A stretch of DNA of 23,841 nt, taken from assembly GCA_964370845.1 (NCBI GenBank), contig CAYJLB010000030.1, forward strand, positions 1 to 23,841, given 5' to 3'. The position numbers and the translations under genes are program-made. Of this stretch, positions 16,265-23,841 are shown one piece after another (the stretch's first letter is position 1; each line of letters starts with the position of its first letter). Source of the stretch: CAYJLB01 sp964370845. GTDB taxonomy: Bacteria; Bacillota; Clostridia; Oscillospirales; Ruminococcaceae. The notes beneath the pieces were generated by a model. The model was not told the DNA's origin. It saw only the letters and a list, made by a program, of their open reading frames with translations, and made no database searches.

Positions 16265-16903
16265 ATGCACTTAATTGACAAATTCAAAAGAAAAGAAATA
16301 AAAGAAAATAAAGAGAAAAAAATTACATTAATTTTAGTTTTAGGCTTTACTTTAGCGGCGTTTTTATCCTCGGTAATTGATTTTTCCAGTGATTTAAAGG
16401 AAATTCGTGATAATACTTTACGAATACATATTCTCGCAAATTCAAATGATACTTTTGACCAGGAATTAAAACTTTCGGTACGAGATGAAGTTTTATTAGC
16501 TTGTAACAATATCTTGCAAAACAGCGAAAACAAAGGGGAAAGCGAAGAAATTCTTATCAGAAATTTAGAGGAATTAAAGGCTGTTGCAAAGGAAACTATT
16601 ACTGTAAATGGTTATGATTACAGTGTGGATTGCACACTTTCTTATGTGGATTTTCCTGAAAAAACTTATGGAAATATCACACTTCCTAGAGGTAATTACG
16701 AGGCTTTGCAAATTATTATAGGCGAGGGTGAGGGTGAAAATTGGTGGTGTATGATTTACCCACAACTTTGTGTTGCGACAGCACTTTCGGAGGAAAATAC
16801 TGAATATTACGACAATTCTCAAATAAAAATTATTACACAGCCCGAAGAATTCGAAATTAAATTTAAGATTTTGGAAATTTTCAATAGACTTTTTAACTTT
16901 TAG
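16265..16903 (+). CDS. spoIIR: Stage II sporulation protein R (SpoIIR)
   Basis: SpoIIR is made in the forespore and exported to the intermembrane space, where it triggers SpoIIGA to process pro-sigma-E in the mother cell. This copy has 212 residues. A basic N-terminus precedes a single hydrophobic segment (about 21-42) serving as signal or anchor. The family core follows: LRIHILANSNDTFDQELKLSVRDEVL, then FPEKTYGNITLPRGNYEALQI and GEGENWWCMIYPQLC. The ATG at 16265 has AAAGGA 11 nt upstream; a GTG nine bases earlier sits too close to it. It is divergent from ruvC. No sigma-F promoter could be assigned with confidence. An AT-only hairpin lies past the stop, without a T-run. Confidence 0.92.
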   Translation: MHLIDKFKRKEIKENKEKKITLILVLGFTLAAFLSSVIDFSSDLKEIRDNTLRIHILANSNDTFDQELKLSVRDEVLLACNNILQNSENKGESEEILIRNLEELKAVAKETITVNGYDYSVDCTLSYVDFPEKTYGNITLPRGNYEALQIIIGEGEGENWWCMIYPQLCVATALSEENTEYYDNSQIKIITQPEEFEIKFKILEIFNRLFNF

Positions 16904-17036
16904 TCTTTACTTTTATTAATTTTTGCTGTAAAATTAAAATGATATAAAGGTATTGCGTTAGGTTGTTTGAATAGTAGTTTGTTAAAAAAGTTGAATAAAA
17001 AGTTGGAGCCTGTATTTTCACGGCATTAATCCGACC

Positions 17037-17442
17037 GCAAAAAATTATCTCTACTAGCACTTTTGATATTATTTTTTTATTTGATATTCTTTATATATTT
17101 CGTGATTTTTTGCGACGTTTATCGGACAAGGGCAAGCCTCGTCCCTACTTTCATTCGAGTTTTTCGCTTGTTGCGACAAGCGAGGAAGGACGCTGTCCCT
17201 CCACCCTGCAAGCCTTTAAAAAGGCTTGACCTAAACTTTTAGCTTGTGTAATTTCTGTTTTTGTTCGTCCCTACAACAAAATTCTAAATGGCAAGAGCAG
17301 AGCCCTTGCCCTACAAAAAGACGACCTCGCAGAAACGAAATGTGCTGCTTACTAATGGGTCAAGCGTCACGTTTGCCTCGCGGGCAGTACGTTTTCTATT
17401 TCACAACGTAAAAACGCGGGTATGGATGCAATGTCACGTTGC
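17037..17442 (+). repeat. Dispersed ~405-nt intergenic element, copy B
   Basis: The blocks collinear with copy A are 17037-17059, 17154-17170, 17208-17263 and 17376-17442. Block 17208-17263 contains CAAGCCTTT and AAAGGCTTG as perfect 9-bp arms; copy A has one mismatch there. The last block is flanked by related direct repeats, GTCACGTTTGCC (17367-17378) and GTCACGTTGCC (17433-17443), which hints at a ~67-nt repeating unit. Segments between blocks carry GTCC/GGAC-type palindromes absent from copy A. The element has the same orientation as spoIIR and yaiI. Confidence 0.7.
17124..17144. repeat. REP-like palindrome inside copy B
   Basis: GGAC (17124-17127) and GTCC (17141-17144) are outer arms, AGG/CCT are inner arms, and the loop is GCAAG. 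It is followed by CTAC, giving the GTCCCTAC edge also seen at 17268-17275 and, in complement, at 10955-10962. Confidence 0.55.
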
Positions 17443-17475
17443 CCCGCCACGTTGCAAAAAAGGAGTTAACTATAT

Positions 17476-17934
17476 ATGGCGAGAATTTTAATTGATGCTG
17501 ACGGTTGTCCAGTGGTAGATGAAAGCGTTTCATTGGCGAAAAAATACTCTTTGGAATGTTTTATACTTTGTGATACTTCCCATTTTTTTAATAAAGAGGG
17601 AGCGAAAACGCTAACCTTTTCAAAAGGTGCAGACAGCGTAGATTTTGCCCTTGTAAATATGATAAAAAGTGGAGATGTTGTTATAACGCAAGATTATGGT
17701 TTAGCGGCAATGTGCCTTGCTAAAAAGGCGATTACACTTAATCAGGACGGGCGTGAATACACAAAAGATAATATTGACGAATTGCTTATGAGTAGGCATT
17801 TTGCTAAAAAAACTTTAAAAGCTGGCGGAAAGTTAAAAGGTGCTCCTAAGCGGACAAAACAACAGGACGCTGACTTTGTTTTCTCCTTGAAAAAAATAAT
17901 TTTGGAAAGGGTTTTGTCAAATGAAAAAAGTTAA
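17476..17934 (+). CDS. YaiI/YqxD family (UPF0178) protein
   Basis: This 152-residue protein belongs to the UPF0178/DUF188 family, which has a PIN-like fold and conserved acidic residues suggestive of nuclease chemistry, but no proven activity. The signature ILIDADGCPVVDE is at the N-terminus. GDVVITQDYGLAAMCL lies in the centre, and the conserved GREYTKDNIDELLMSRH and AGGKLKGAPKRT segments follow. The length is normal. ATG at 17476 follows AAAAAAGGAG. It overlaps the downstream oxidoreductase gene by 14 nt, so the two are translationally coupled. The 33 nt between repeat copy B and its start carry the ribosome binding site. Confidence 0.9.
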   Translation: MARILIDADGCPVVDESVSLAKKYSLECFILCDTSHFFNKEGAKTLTFSKGADSVDFALVNMIKSGDVVITQDYGLAAMCLAKKAITLNQDGREYTKDNIDELLMSRHFAKKTLKAGGKLKGAPKRTKQQDADFVFSLKKIILERVLSNEKS

Positions 17935-18880
17935 TTGGGGGATTATTGGTCCTGGAAATATAGCGAAAACTTTTGCAAACGCTGTAGCTTCAAGTGAGGA
18001 CAATGTTTTATATGGAGTTGCTTCTCGGAATGTGGAAAAAGCTACTGAATTTGCAGAAAAATACGGTAAAGTAAAAGTTTTTGACAGTTATGAAAAACTT
18101 GTGCAAGACGAAAATATCCATTGTGTTTACATATCAACCATAAATTCTACCCACCTTGAATTAATCGAACTTTGTGGGAAAAATAATAAGGCTGTTTTAT
18201 GTGAAAAACCTTGCGTTATGACGGAAGATGATGCTTTAAAAGTTATTGAAATTAATAAAAAATACAATGTTTTAATTATGGAAGGAATGTGGACTGCATT
18301 TTTACCTACTACAAAAAAAGTTTCCCAGTGGATTTTGGAAAATAAAATTGGAAAGATAAGAAATATTGATGTAGATTTTTCATTTTATGCAAAAAAATTC
18401 CCTGGAGCAAGGCTTTTTGACAAGGCTTTAGGTGGTGGTGGAATGTACGATGTTGGAGTTTACACTTTTGCTTATCCAATTAATTTACTCAACAAATCTC
18501 CAGAAAAAGTATCTACTTTCCTTGAAATTGGTGATAGCGGAGTGGACGAATTTGGCACTACAATGATGAAGTTTGAAGATGATATTATTGCAACTTGCAA
18601 ATTTGGAATAAGGCTTGCAATTCCTCACACAGCAAAAATTTTTGGGGAAGATGGTTACATAATTATTAATTCTTTTTGGAATGGAAAAGGCTGTGCTTTA
18701 TACAACCGAGATAATGAACTTATTGAAGAATTTAAAAGTGGGGAAGAAAACGGTTTCATCTATCAAATTGAGCATTTTGCAGGACTTTTTAGAGCTGGAA
18801 AAATCGAAAGCGAAATAATGCCACTTTGGAAAACTAGAGTTTTTGCAGAAATTTATGATAAAGCAAATTTCCTCAATTAG
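17921..18880 (+). CDS. Gfo/Idh/MocA family NAD(P)-dependent oxidoreductase
   Basis: This 319-residue dehydrogenase has an N-terminal Rossmann fold (WGIIGPGNIAKTFA, 6-19), the family EKP motif with catalytic Lys96 in CEKPCVM, and the C-terminal domain motif GGGGMYDVGVYTF (171-183), with the DxGxY pattern found in dihydrodiol-dehydrogenase-like members. The substrate is unknown, probably a sugar or cyclic polyol derivative. ATG at 17921 overlaps the end of yaiI; GGAAAGG lies 9 nt upstream. A terminator follows, so yaiI and this gene form a two-gene unit. No sugar transporter or kinase nearby helps to define the pathway. Confidence 0.9.
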   Translation: MKKVNWGIIGPGNIAKTFANAVASSEDNVLYGVASRNVEKATEFAEKYGKVKVFDSYEKLVQDENIHCVYISTINSTHLELIELCGKNNKAVLCEKPCVMTEDDALKVIEINKKYNVLIMEGMWTAFLPTTKKVSQWILENKIGKIRNIDVDFSFYAKKFPGARLFDKALGGGGMYDVGVYTFAYPINLLNKSPEKVSTFLEIGDSGVDEFGTTMMKFEDDIIATCKFGIRLAIPHTAKIFGEDGYIIINSFWNGKGCALYNRDNELIEEFKSGEENGFIYQIEHFAGLFRAGKIESEIMPLWKTRVFAEIYDKANFLN

Positions 18881-18943
18881 ATGAAAATTTACACACATTT
18901 TTTTGTAATAAATCCCTTTTTTAATGCAAATAGCTATTAATTT

Positions 18944-18984
18944 AAAAGCTCGGATAGAACTATTGATTTTATCCGAGTTTTGTT
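18944..18984 (+). terminator. Terminator of the yaiI-oxidoreductase unit
   Basis: CTCGGATA (18949-18956) pairs with TATCCGAG (18970-18977) around a 13-nt loop and is followed by TTTTGTT. AAAAG before the stem extends the pairing with the T-run. It lies about 65 nt past the oxidoreductase stop. Confidence 0.8.
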
Positions 18985-18991
18985 ATAAAAT
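18963..18991 (+). promoter_or_regulatory. Probable promoter of the ABC-F gene, embedded in the preceding terminator
   Basis: TTGATT (18963-18968), a 17-nt spacer and TAAAAT (18986-18991) lie 42 nt upstream of the ABC-F start. The -35 box is in the loop of the terminator hairpin and the spacer contains its 3' arm and T-run. The leader would be only ~35 nt long, too short for an antibiotic-sensing attenuator. Confidence 0.45.
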
Positions 18992-19033
18992 ATACTTTGG
19001 ACAATTATTTTTATTAAGGGGAATTTTATTTTT

Positions 19034-20584
19034 ATGAGCATTTTAAATGTACAAAATCTAAATCACGGCTTTGGTGACAGAGCTATTTTAAAAGATGTTT
19101 CTTTCCGTTTGTTAAAGGGTGAGCATGTTGGCTTTATCGGTGCAAATGGTGAGGGAAAATCTACTTTTATGAATATTATTACAGGAACTTTAATGCCCGA
19201 CGAAGGGGATATTGAATGGAGTAATAATGTTAAAGTTGGATACTTAGACCAACACACAGCACTTGAAAAAGGCTTAACTATTCGTGATGTGTTAAAAGGC
19301 GCATTTGCTCCTTTATTTAAGCTTGAGGATAGAATGAACGAGCTTTGTGACCAAATGGGTGATGCCGATGGTGATGAACTTGAAAAAATGTTGGAAGAAT
19401 TAGGGGAAATTCAAGACACTCTTACTTTGAAAGACTTTTATGTTGTAGATGCAAAAGTTGAGGAAGTTGGACGTGCTTTAGGTCTGTTTGAAATTGGTTT
19501 TGAAAAGGACGTTACCGAGCTTTCGGGTGGTCAAAGGACAAAGGTTTTGCTTGCTAAACTTTTACTTGAAAAACCTGACATTTTGCTACTTGACGAGCCT
19601 ACAAACTATCTTGATGAGTCGCATATTGAGTGGCTTAAACGTTATTTAATCGACTATGAAAACGCATTTATCTTGATTTCACACGATATTCCGTTTTTAA
19701 ATAGCGTTGTAAACTTGATTTATCACGTTGAAAATGCGGTTTTAAACCGCTATGTTGGAGATTATTACAAATTCCTTGAAGTTTATGAGATGAAAAAATC
19801 GCAACTTGAGGCAGCTTATAAAAAGCAACAACAAGAGATTGACGATTTAAAAGATTTTGTTGCACGAAATAAAGCTAGGGTTTCCACAAGAAATATGGCT
19901 ATGTCTAGGCAGAAAAAACTTGACAAAATGGACGTTATTGAACTTTCAAAAGAAAAGCCTAAACCTGAATTTAATTTTAAAGAGGCTCGTGCGTCAAGTA
20001 AGATTATTTTCAAGGCGACAGATTTAGTTATCGGTTATGACAAGCCGCTTACAAAAGCTTTAAACCTTGAAATGGAAAAGGGCGAAAAAATTTGTCTTGT
20101 GGGTGCAAATGGCATAGGGAAAACTACCCTTTTGCGTAGCTTAATGGGGGAAATTCAACCTATTAGCGGACAATCGGAACGTGGAGATTACTTGTACCTT
20201 GGATATTTTAAACAAGAAATGAAGTTCGATAGTGACATTACTTGTATTAATGAGATTTGGCATGATTTTCCTGTTTTAACTCAACGTGAAGTTAGGGCAA
20301 TGATTGCAAAGTGCGGACTTACAACACAACATATTGAAAGTATGGTGAGAGTTTTAAGTGGTGGTGAGCAAGCTAAAGTTAGGCTTTGTAAATTAATGAA
20401 TATTGAGAGCAATATTTTGGTTTTAGACGAACCTACAAACCATCTTGATGTTGATGCAAAAAATGAGCTTAAACGAGCTTTACAAGAATATAAGGGAAGT
20501 ATTTTATTTACTTGCCATGAACCAGATTTTTATAAAGGTCTTGCAACTTCCGTTTGGAATTGTGAAGATTGGGCTGTATTATAG
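19034..20584 (+). CDS. ABC-F family ribosome-associated ATPase
   Basis: This 516-residue protein has two ABC cassettes in tandem and no membrane segment, which defines ABC-F (translation factors acting at the ribosomal E site, some protecting from antibiotics). Cassette 1 has Walker A GANGEGKST (36-44), signature LSGGQ (163-167), Walker B ILLLDEPTNYLD and switch SHD (216-218). A charged helical linker (about 248-325) is the tRNA-interacting region. Cassette 2 has GANGIGKTT (357-365), LSGGEQ (441-446) and ILVLDEPTNHLD. Its switch reads CHE (494-496) and not SHD. There is no C-terminal extension. It resembles housekeeping YkpA/YbiT-type members more than Vga/Msr/Lsa resistance proteins. ATG follows AAGGGGAA. 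Confidence 0.9.
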   Translation: MSILNVQNLNHGFGDRAILKDVSFRLLKGEHVGFIGANGEGKSTFMNIITGTLMPDEGDIEWSNNVKVGYLDQHTALEKGLTIRDVLKGAFAPLFKLEDRMNELCDQMGDADGDELEKMLEELGEIQDTLTLKDFYVVDAKVEEVGRALGLFEIGFEKDVTELSGGQRTKVLLAKLLLEKPDILLLDEPTNYLDESHIEWLKRYLIDYENAFILISHDIPFLNSVVNLIYHVENAVLNRYVGDYYKFLEVYEMKKSQLEAAYKKQQQEIDDLKDFVARNKARVSTRNMAMSRQKKLDKMDVIELSKEKPKPEFNFKEARASSKIIFKATDLVIGYDKPLTKALNLEMEKGEKICLVGANGIGKTTLLRSLMGEIQPISGQSERGDYLYLGYFKQEMKFDSDITCINEIWHDFPVLTQREVRAMIAKCGLTTQHIESMVRVLSGGEQAKVRLCKLMNIESNILVLDEPTNHLDVDAKNELKRALQEYKGSILFTCHEPDFYKGLATSVWNCEDWAVL

Positions 20585-20586
20585 AT

Positions 20587-20627
20587 AAAAAGGGTGTAAC
20601 TAAACATTGTTTGGTTACACCCTTTTT
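20587..20627. terminator. Bidirectional terminator between the ABC-F and chemotaxis genes
   Basis: AAAAAGGGTGTAAC (20587-20600) pairs with GTTACACCCTTTTT (20614-20627). Five further inner pairs, one a wobble, leave an ATT loop. A-run and T-run at the two ends let it work on both strands, serving the rightward ABC-F gene (stop at 20584) and the leftward chemotaxis gene (stop at 20647). Confidence 0.92.
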
Positions 20628-20646
20628 ATGTATTAAATTATAAATT

Positions 20647-22329
20647 TTATCTTACTAATTTGAATTCGGAAACCAAGCTTTTTAGTACGTTAGATTGGCT
20701 TAATAATTCCTCACTAGCAGCTGAACTTTCTTCACTTGTAGCAGAGTTAGTTTGTACAACAATTGAAATTTGTTCAAGACCGATTGTAACTTGTGAAATG
20801 GCATCAGCTTGAGTATTTGAGTCATTTGTAATTTCAAGTATTAAGTCGGTAGTTTCAGCAGTTTTAATTGCCACATTGTCAAGTTGGTCAGCAGTAACTT
20901 GAGCAAGTTTTACACCGTCGGCAATTGCTGTGATGGAAGCGTTGATAAGTTCAGAAGTGCTTTGTGCAGCTTCCGCTGATTTAGTTGCAAGCATTCTAAC
21001 TTCATCAGCTACAACAGCGAAACCTTTACCCTCTGCCCCAGCACGAGCCGCTTCAACAGCTGCATTAAGTGCGAGTATATTTGTTTGGAATGCAATATCC
21101 TCGATAGTTTTGATAATGTTATTGATTTCTTGTGATTTTTCATCAATATCGCTCATTGAATTCATTAAGCTATGCATATAATTGTTACATTCCGACATTG
21201 CAGTGGTTGCACTTTGAGCCATGTCAGAAGCTTTATTTGCATTAGCAGCATTTTGTGTAACTTTATCAGAAACATCGGCAATAGTTGACGTAAGTTCCTC
21301 TAAAGAACCAGCTTGTTCAGTTGCACCTTGAGCAAGAGATTGAGCGCCAGATGCTACTTGATCAGCACTATTTGCAACTTCCGCTGAGGAATTATTAATT
21401 TTACCCATAACTTCGGACATAGCTTTTGCAGTATCAAGAAAACTTTTTTCAATAGCAAAAAAGTCGCCTTCAAAATGTTTTTCAAGTGGTGGTAATACAA
21501 AATCTTTATTTGCAAATTTATTAGTAGCAAATTCAATTGTTCCAACATAAGAAGATAAAGTTTCTGCAGTTTCTTTAAATTGAGCTACAACAACACCGAT
21601 TTCATCATTGGATTCATATCTTTCTTGAATATTAAGATTTCCTTTATTGAACTCAGTTGCGATACTAGAAAGAACGCGAATTGGTTTAAATATACTGCGT
21701 AGTAACCAAATTGAAGCTAAAACTGAAGTAATTAAACTGAATCCAACTATACCTAAACAGAAATATACAGAAGTAGTTGCCACTGTAGATTCCGAATTAG
21801 TCTTTGCCATAACCTCAGTGCTATATTCCATCACATGAGTTTCAATAGCACCTTCTAATTGGTGCATAATTGGAGTTAAAGTGTCACGCATAGTATTTCT
21901 TGCATTTAACATTGAAGCATCAGTATTTGCCATTAAATCAGCACCAATTTGTTCAAATAAAGCAATTGATGATTGCATTCCTGTAGTAACTTGCGCAAAT
22001 AACTCCTCGCTATCAGAACTTACATTAAGGGAGTTTAAACTTTCTTGAGCGTCCGTTAATGAAACACTCATATTTGCAAGCGCTGGTTCTACTATAGATA
22101 AATCACCAGCAGCTAAAATAGCTTCGTAAGCATAGATGTGTCCTTCCATTAAATGGTCAAGCCCTTCCCACATAGTAATGATGGTAGGTAGTTCTTCTTC
22201 GCTTAATTCTCTAAGTGATGAAGAAGCTGTGTTTAATGCCGAGATTGACAAAACACAGGAAACAGCAAGAATAAAAATGGACAAACCTATCCCAATAATA
22301 AATTTAGTTTTAATTTTCAAGTTTTTCAT
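20647..22329 (-). CDS. Methyl-accepting chemotaxis protein, 4-helix-bundle sensor
   Basis: This is a 560-residue transmembrane chemoreceptor. TM1 spans about 10-31. An extracytoplasmic all-helical sensor (32-186) with an LPTIITMWEGLDHLMEGHIYAYE-type pattern resembles the 4HB_MCP domain. TM2 is at 187-210, HAMP at 211-265, and a second HAMP-like segment (270-310) includes GDFFAIEKSF. The signalling hairpin (310-560) has its tip at about 409-445 (DIAFQTNILALNAAVEAARAG), which contacts CheA/CheW. The C-terminus FKLVR carries no CheR-tether pentapeptide. The ATG at 22329 follows GAAAGGA and agrees with the promoter; an in-frame extension to 22422 would overlap the promoter. No other chemotaxis genes are nearby, so the ligand is unknown. 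Confidence 0.93.
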   Translation of the reverse strand: MKNLKIKTKFIIGIGLSIFILAVSCVLSISALNTASSSLRELSEEELPTIITMWEGLDHLMEGHIYAYEAILAAGDLSIVEPALANMSVSLTDAQESLNSLNVSSDSEELFAQVTTGMQSSIALFEQIGADLMANTDASMLNARNTMRDTLTPIMHQLEGAIETHVMEYSTEVMAKTNSESTVATTSVYFCLGIVGFSLITSVLASIWLLRSIFKPIRVLSSIATEFNKGNLNIQERYESNDEIGVVVAQFKETAETLSSYVGTIEFATNKFANKDFVLPPLEKHFEGDFFAIEKSFLDTAKAMSEVMGKINNSSAEVANSADQVASGAQSLAQGATEQAGSLEELTSTIADVSDKVTQNAANANKASDMAQSATTAMSECNNYMHSLMNSMSDIDEKSQEINNIIKTIEDIAFQTNILALNAAVEAARAGAEGKGFAVVADEVRMLATKSAEAAQSTSELINASITAIADGVKLAQVTADQLDNVAIKTAETTDLILEITNDSNTQADAISQVTIGLEQISIVVQTNSATSEESSAASEELLSQSNVLKSLVSEFKLVR

Positions 22330-22651
22330 AAACACTACGTCCTTTCTCAAAGTTCGACTGTAATTGTTAAAATATTTATTAAATCGACTGTTAATTCTAC
22401 TATAATTATATACTACTATCACAATAAAGTCAATTGAAAATGGAAATATTAATGCACAAAAATTACATATTTATTGGCATTTTGTTAAGTATAATTAATT
22501 ATAAAATAATAAAAAGTTAAAGTATGGTTTAAATATTTTAATTTTTTGGAGTAAAATATTACTTTATTTAATTTTAATATATCTCTTAAATAAGTCAATA
22601 TTAATTTTATAGAAAATTTATTTGAATTAATTGAAAGGAATGTTTTAAAAT
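22330..22651. other. Divergent intergenic region between the chemotaxis gene and spoIVB
   Basis: These 322 very AT-rich bases hold the leftward chemotaxis promoter (22405-22433). They also hold a perfect 9-bp inverted repeat, AATATTTTA/TAAAATATT (22532-22540 and 22552-22560), about 90 nt before spoIVB, and the spoIVB ribosome binding site. I could not assign a sigma-G or sigma-F promoter for spoIVB with confidence. Confidence 0.6.
22405..22433 (-). promoter_or_regulatory. Sigma-A promoter of the chemotaxis receptor gene
   Basis: On the minus strand TTGACT (plus 22428-22433), a 17-nt spacer and consensus TATAAT (plus 22405-22410) lie 75 nt upstream of the ATG at 22329. The match is near perfect, so this looks like vegetative expression and not a sigma-D flagellar promoter. 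Confidence 0.85.
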
Positions 22652-23841
22652 ATGTATAAATTTATTAGAGGGATAACCTCTTTAATGATATTTGCAATTT
22701 TTTCAGCAACTGGTTTAACAGGACATTATATGTATAATTTGCCCGATAATTATTTAGTTACAAAGGGTGAAGAATTAAAAATAAACAGTTTTTTTGAAAT
22801 AACTGCACATCAAGAGGTAGATAATAATGTTTTCCGAGTAAACTCAAATTATAATACTAGGGAAAATGTTACTTTAAAACTGTTCGGTACTATACCTATA
22901 AAAAGTGTTGCTGTTACTAGCGTTGAACGTCCTGTTTTAGTTGCTGGAGGAAATCCTTTTGGGTTGAAAATGCTTACACAGGGAGTTCTTGTGGTTGATG
23001 TTTCTACTGTTGATACAAAAGAAGGGGCGTTTTCACCAGCGTCAAATAGTGGTTTAATAGCGGGTGATGTTATTACGTCAATAAATGACGAAGAAATTTT
23101 CTCAAACAGTGATTTGCAAAATCTTATGAAATCAAGTGGTGGAAATAATTTAAAAATAACCTATATTCGTGATGAAAAAGAAATGATTACAAATTTAACA
23201 CCTGTTTATTCTATTAGCGATGCTTGTTATAAAGCTGGTCTTTGGGTTCGGGACAGTTCTGCTGGAATTGGTACTATAACTTATTATGATCCAAGCACTG
23301 AAATGTTCGGAGGTCTTGGACATCCTATTTGTGATAGCGACACTGGAGAAATTTTGCCTCTTAAATCAGGTGAAGTTGTTGACGTTACAATAAACGGAGT
23401 AAAAAAAGGAGAACCTAAAAATCCAGGGGAGTTAATCGGTAGCTTTATTTCAGGTTTTCCTATCGGAGAAATTTATTCTAACGAAAATACGGGGATTTTT
23501 GGTCAACTTGATAACGCACCTAACCTTTCTTCTCCAATTCCAATTGCATTTAAACAAGAAGTTCAAGAGGGTGAAGCAACAATTCTTACAACAATAAGCG
23601 GAAACTCACCAAAAGAATACGACATCATCATCGAAAGTGTTAGATATGATGAAAATGAACAGTCGAAAAATATGGTTGTGCAAATTGTTGATGTGGAATT
23701 GCTTGAGGCTACAGGTGGTATTTTACAAGGAATGTCAGGAAGTCCCATAGTCCAAAATGGGAAGCTTATCGGAGCTGTTACTCATGTTTTTGTGAATGAT
23801 CCTACCCGTGGGTACGGAATTTTTATTGAGAATATGCTTGA
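22652..23841 (+). CDS. spoIVB: SpoIVB signalling serine peptidase (3' end beyond the window)
   Basis: An open frame of 396 codons runs off the right edge; a full-length SpoIVB would be only slightly longer. SpoIVB is made in the forespore, is secreted, and cleaves SpoIVFA to release pro-sigma-K processing in the mother cell. The N-terminal hydrophobic segment (about 8-26) is the signal or anchor. A PDZ domain spans about 98-178 (SGLIAGDVITSINDEEI). The S55-type serine peptidase domain follows, with His224 in GLGHPICD, Asp347 in QIVDVEL and Ser362 in GMSGSPIVQNGKLIGAVTH. The Asp-Ser distance equals that of the B. subtilis triad (D363, S378). ATG follows GAAAGGA. spo0A usually lies immediately downstream. 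Confidence 0.95.
   Translation, partial: MYKFIRGITSLMIFAIFSATGLTGHYMYNLPDNYLVTKGEELKINSFFEITAHQEVDNNVFRVNSNYNTRENVTLKLFGTIPIKSVAVTSVERPVLVAGGNPFGLKMLTQGVLVVDVSTVDTKEGAFSPASNSGLIAGDVITSINDEEIFSNSDLQNLMKSSGGNNLKITYIRDEKEMITNLTPVYSISDACYKAGLWVRDSSAGIGTITYYDPSTEMFGGLGHPICDSDTGEILPLKSGEVVDVTINGVKKGEPKNPGELIGSFISGFPIGEIYSNENTGIFGQLDNAPNLSSPIPIAFKQEVQEGEATILTTISGNSPKEYDIIIESVRYDENEQSKNMVVQIVDVELLEATGGILQGMSGSPIVQNGKLIGAVTHVFVNDPTRGYGIFIENML

Larger units (their letters stand above)
16904..17475. other. 572-nt non-coding gap between spoIIR and yaiI
   Basis: No credible gene is present. AT-rich sequence to about 17036 is followed by repeat copy B (17037-17442) and the yaiI leader with ribosome binding site AAAAAAGGAG. 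At least four small palindromes lie within copy B: 17124-17144, 17165-17182, 17184-17202 and 17290-17310. The open frame across 17288-17491 is a repeat shadow. Confidence 0.8.

Noticed and set aside
17288..17491. Open frame of 67 codons across repeat copy B and the yaiI start
   Set aside because: It runs through the dispersed repeat, overlaps the yaiI start in another frame, and is not conserved in copy A.
18992..19033. Antibiotic-sensing leader peptide or attenuator before the ABC-F gene
   Set aside because: The likely leader is about 35-40 nt with no small open frame or competing hairpins; the protein resembles housekeeping ABC-F members.

Overview
The window is low-GC chromosomal DNA of a Gram-positive, endospore-forming bacterium of the class Clostridia (an Oscillospirales/Ruminococcaceae-like origin is my guess). 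Support comes from the group II ECF transporter core next to truA, a zinc-finger ClpE-type ATPase, a V-type ATPase subunit, and two intercompartmental sporulation signalling proteins (SpoIIR and SpoIVB). A 16-base run of N inside clpE shows that this is a draft or metagenome-derived contig.

Positions 1-16156 are transcribed leftward: V-ATPase subunit D and a YesL-like DUF624 membrane protein; a PLP aminotransferase with its own promoter; clpE; cvpA, a DUF5711 membrane protein, truA, ecfT, ecfA2 and ecfA1; an RNA-methyltransferase-like protein and glmM; then ruvB and, beyond a 574-nt gap, ruvA and ruvC. The ruvC promoter sits at 16128-16156. From 16265 the direction reverses: spoIIR, a 572-nt gap, yaiI overlapping a Gfo/Idh/MocA oxidoreductase, and an ABC-F ATPase. 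A leftward methyl-accepting chemotaxis protein follows, sharing a bidirectional terminator with the ABC-F gene. Last comes a rightward spoIVB cut off by the window end. The functions are mostly core: recombination (RuvABC), cell-wall precursor synthesis (GlmM), tRNA modification (TruA), vitamin uptake (ECF), proteolysis (ClpE) and sporulation signalling.

I found no undescribed multi-gene system, prophage, transposase, CRISPR array or defence island. The least explained material is non-coding. The two large gaps (between ruvB and ruvA, and between spoIIR and yaiI) hold what look like two diverged copies of one ~405-nt element (14545-14948 and 17037-17442). Four conserved blocks occur in the same order and orientation, up to ~95% identical, separated by divergent segments rich in small palindromes. 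Related REP-like palindromes occur in both gaps, and a possibly related hairpin lies upstream of ecfA1. Other items worth a look are the V-ATPase subunit D placed away from an A-B-D operon, a perfect 24-bp tandem duplication over its stop codon, and promoters overlapping the preceding gene's terminator.
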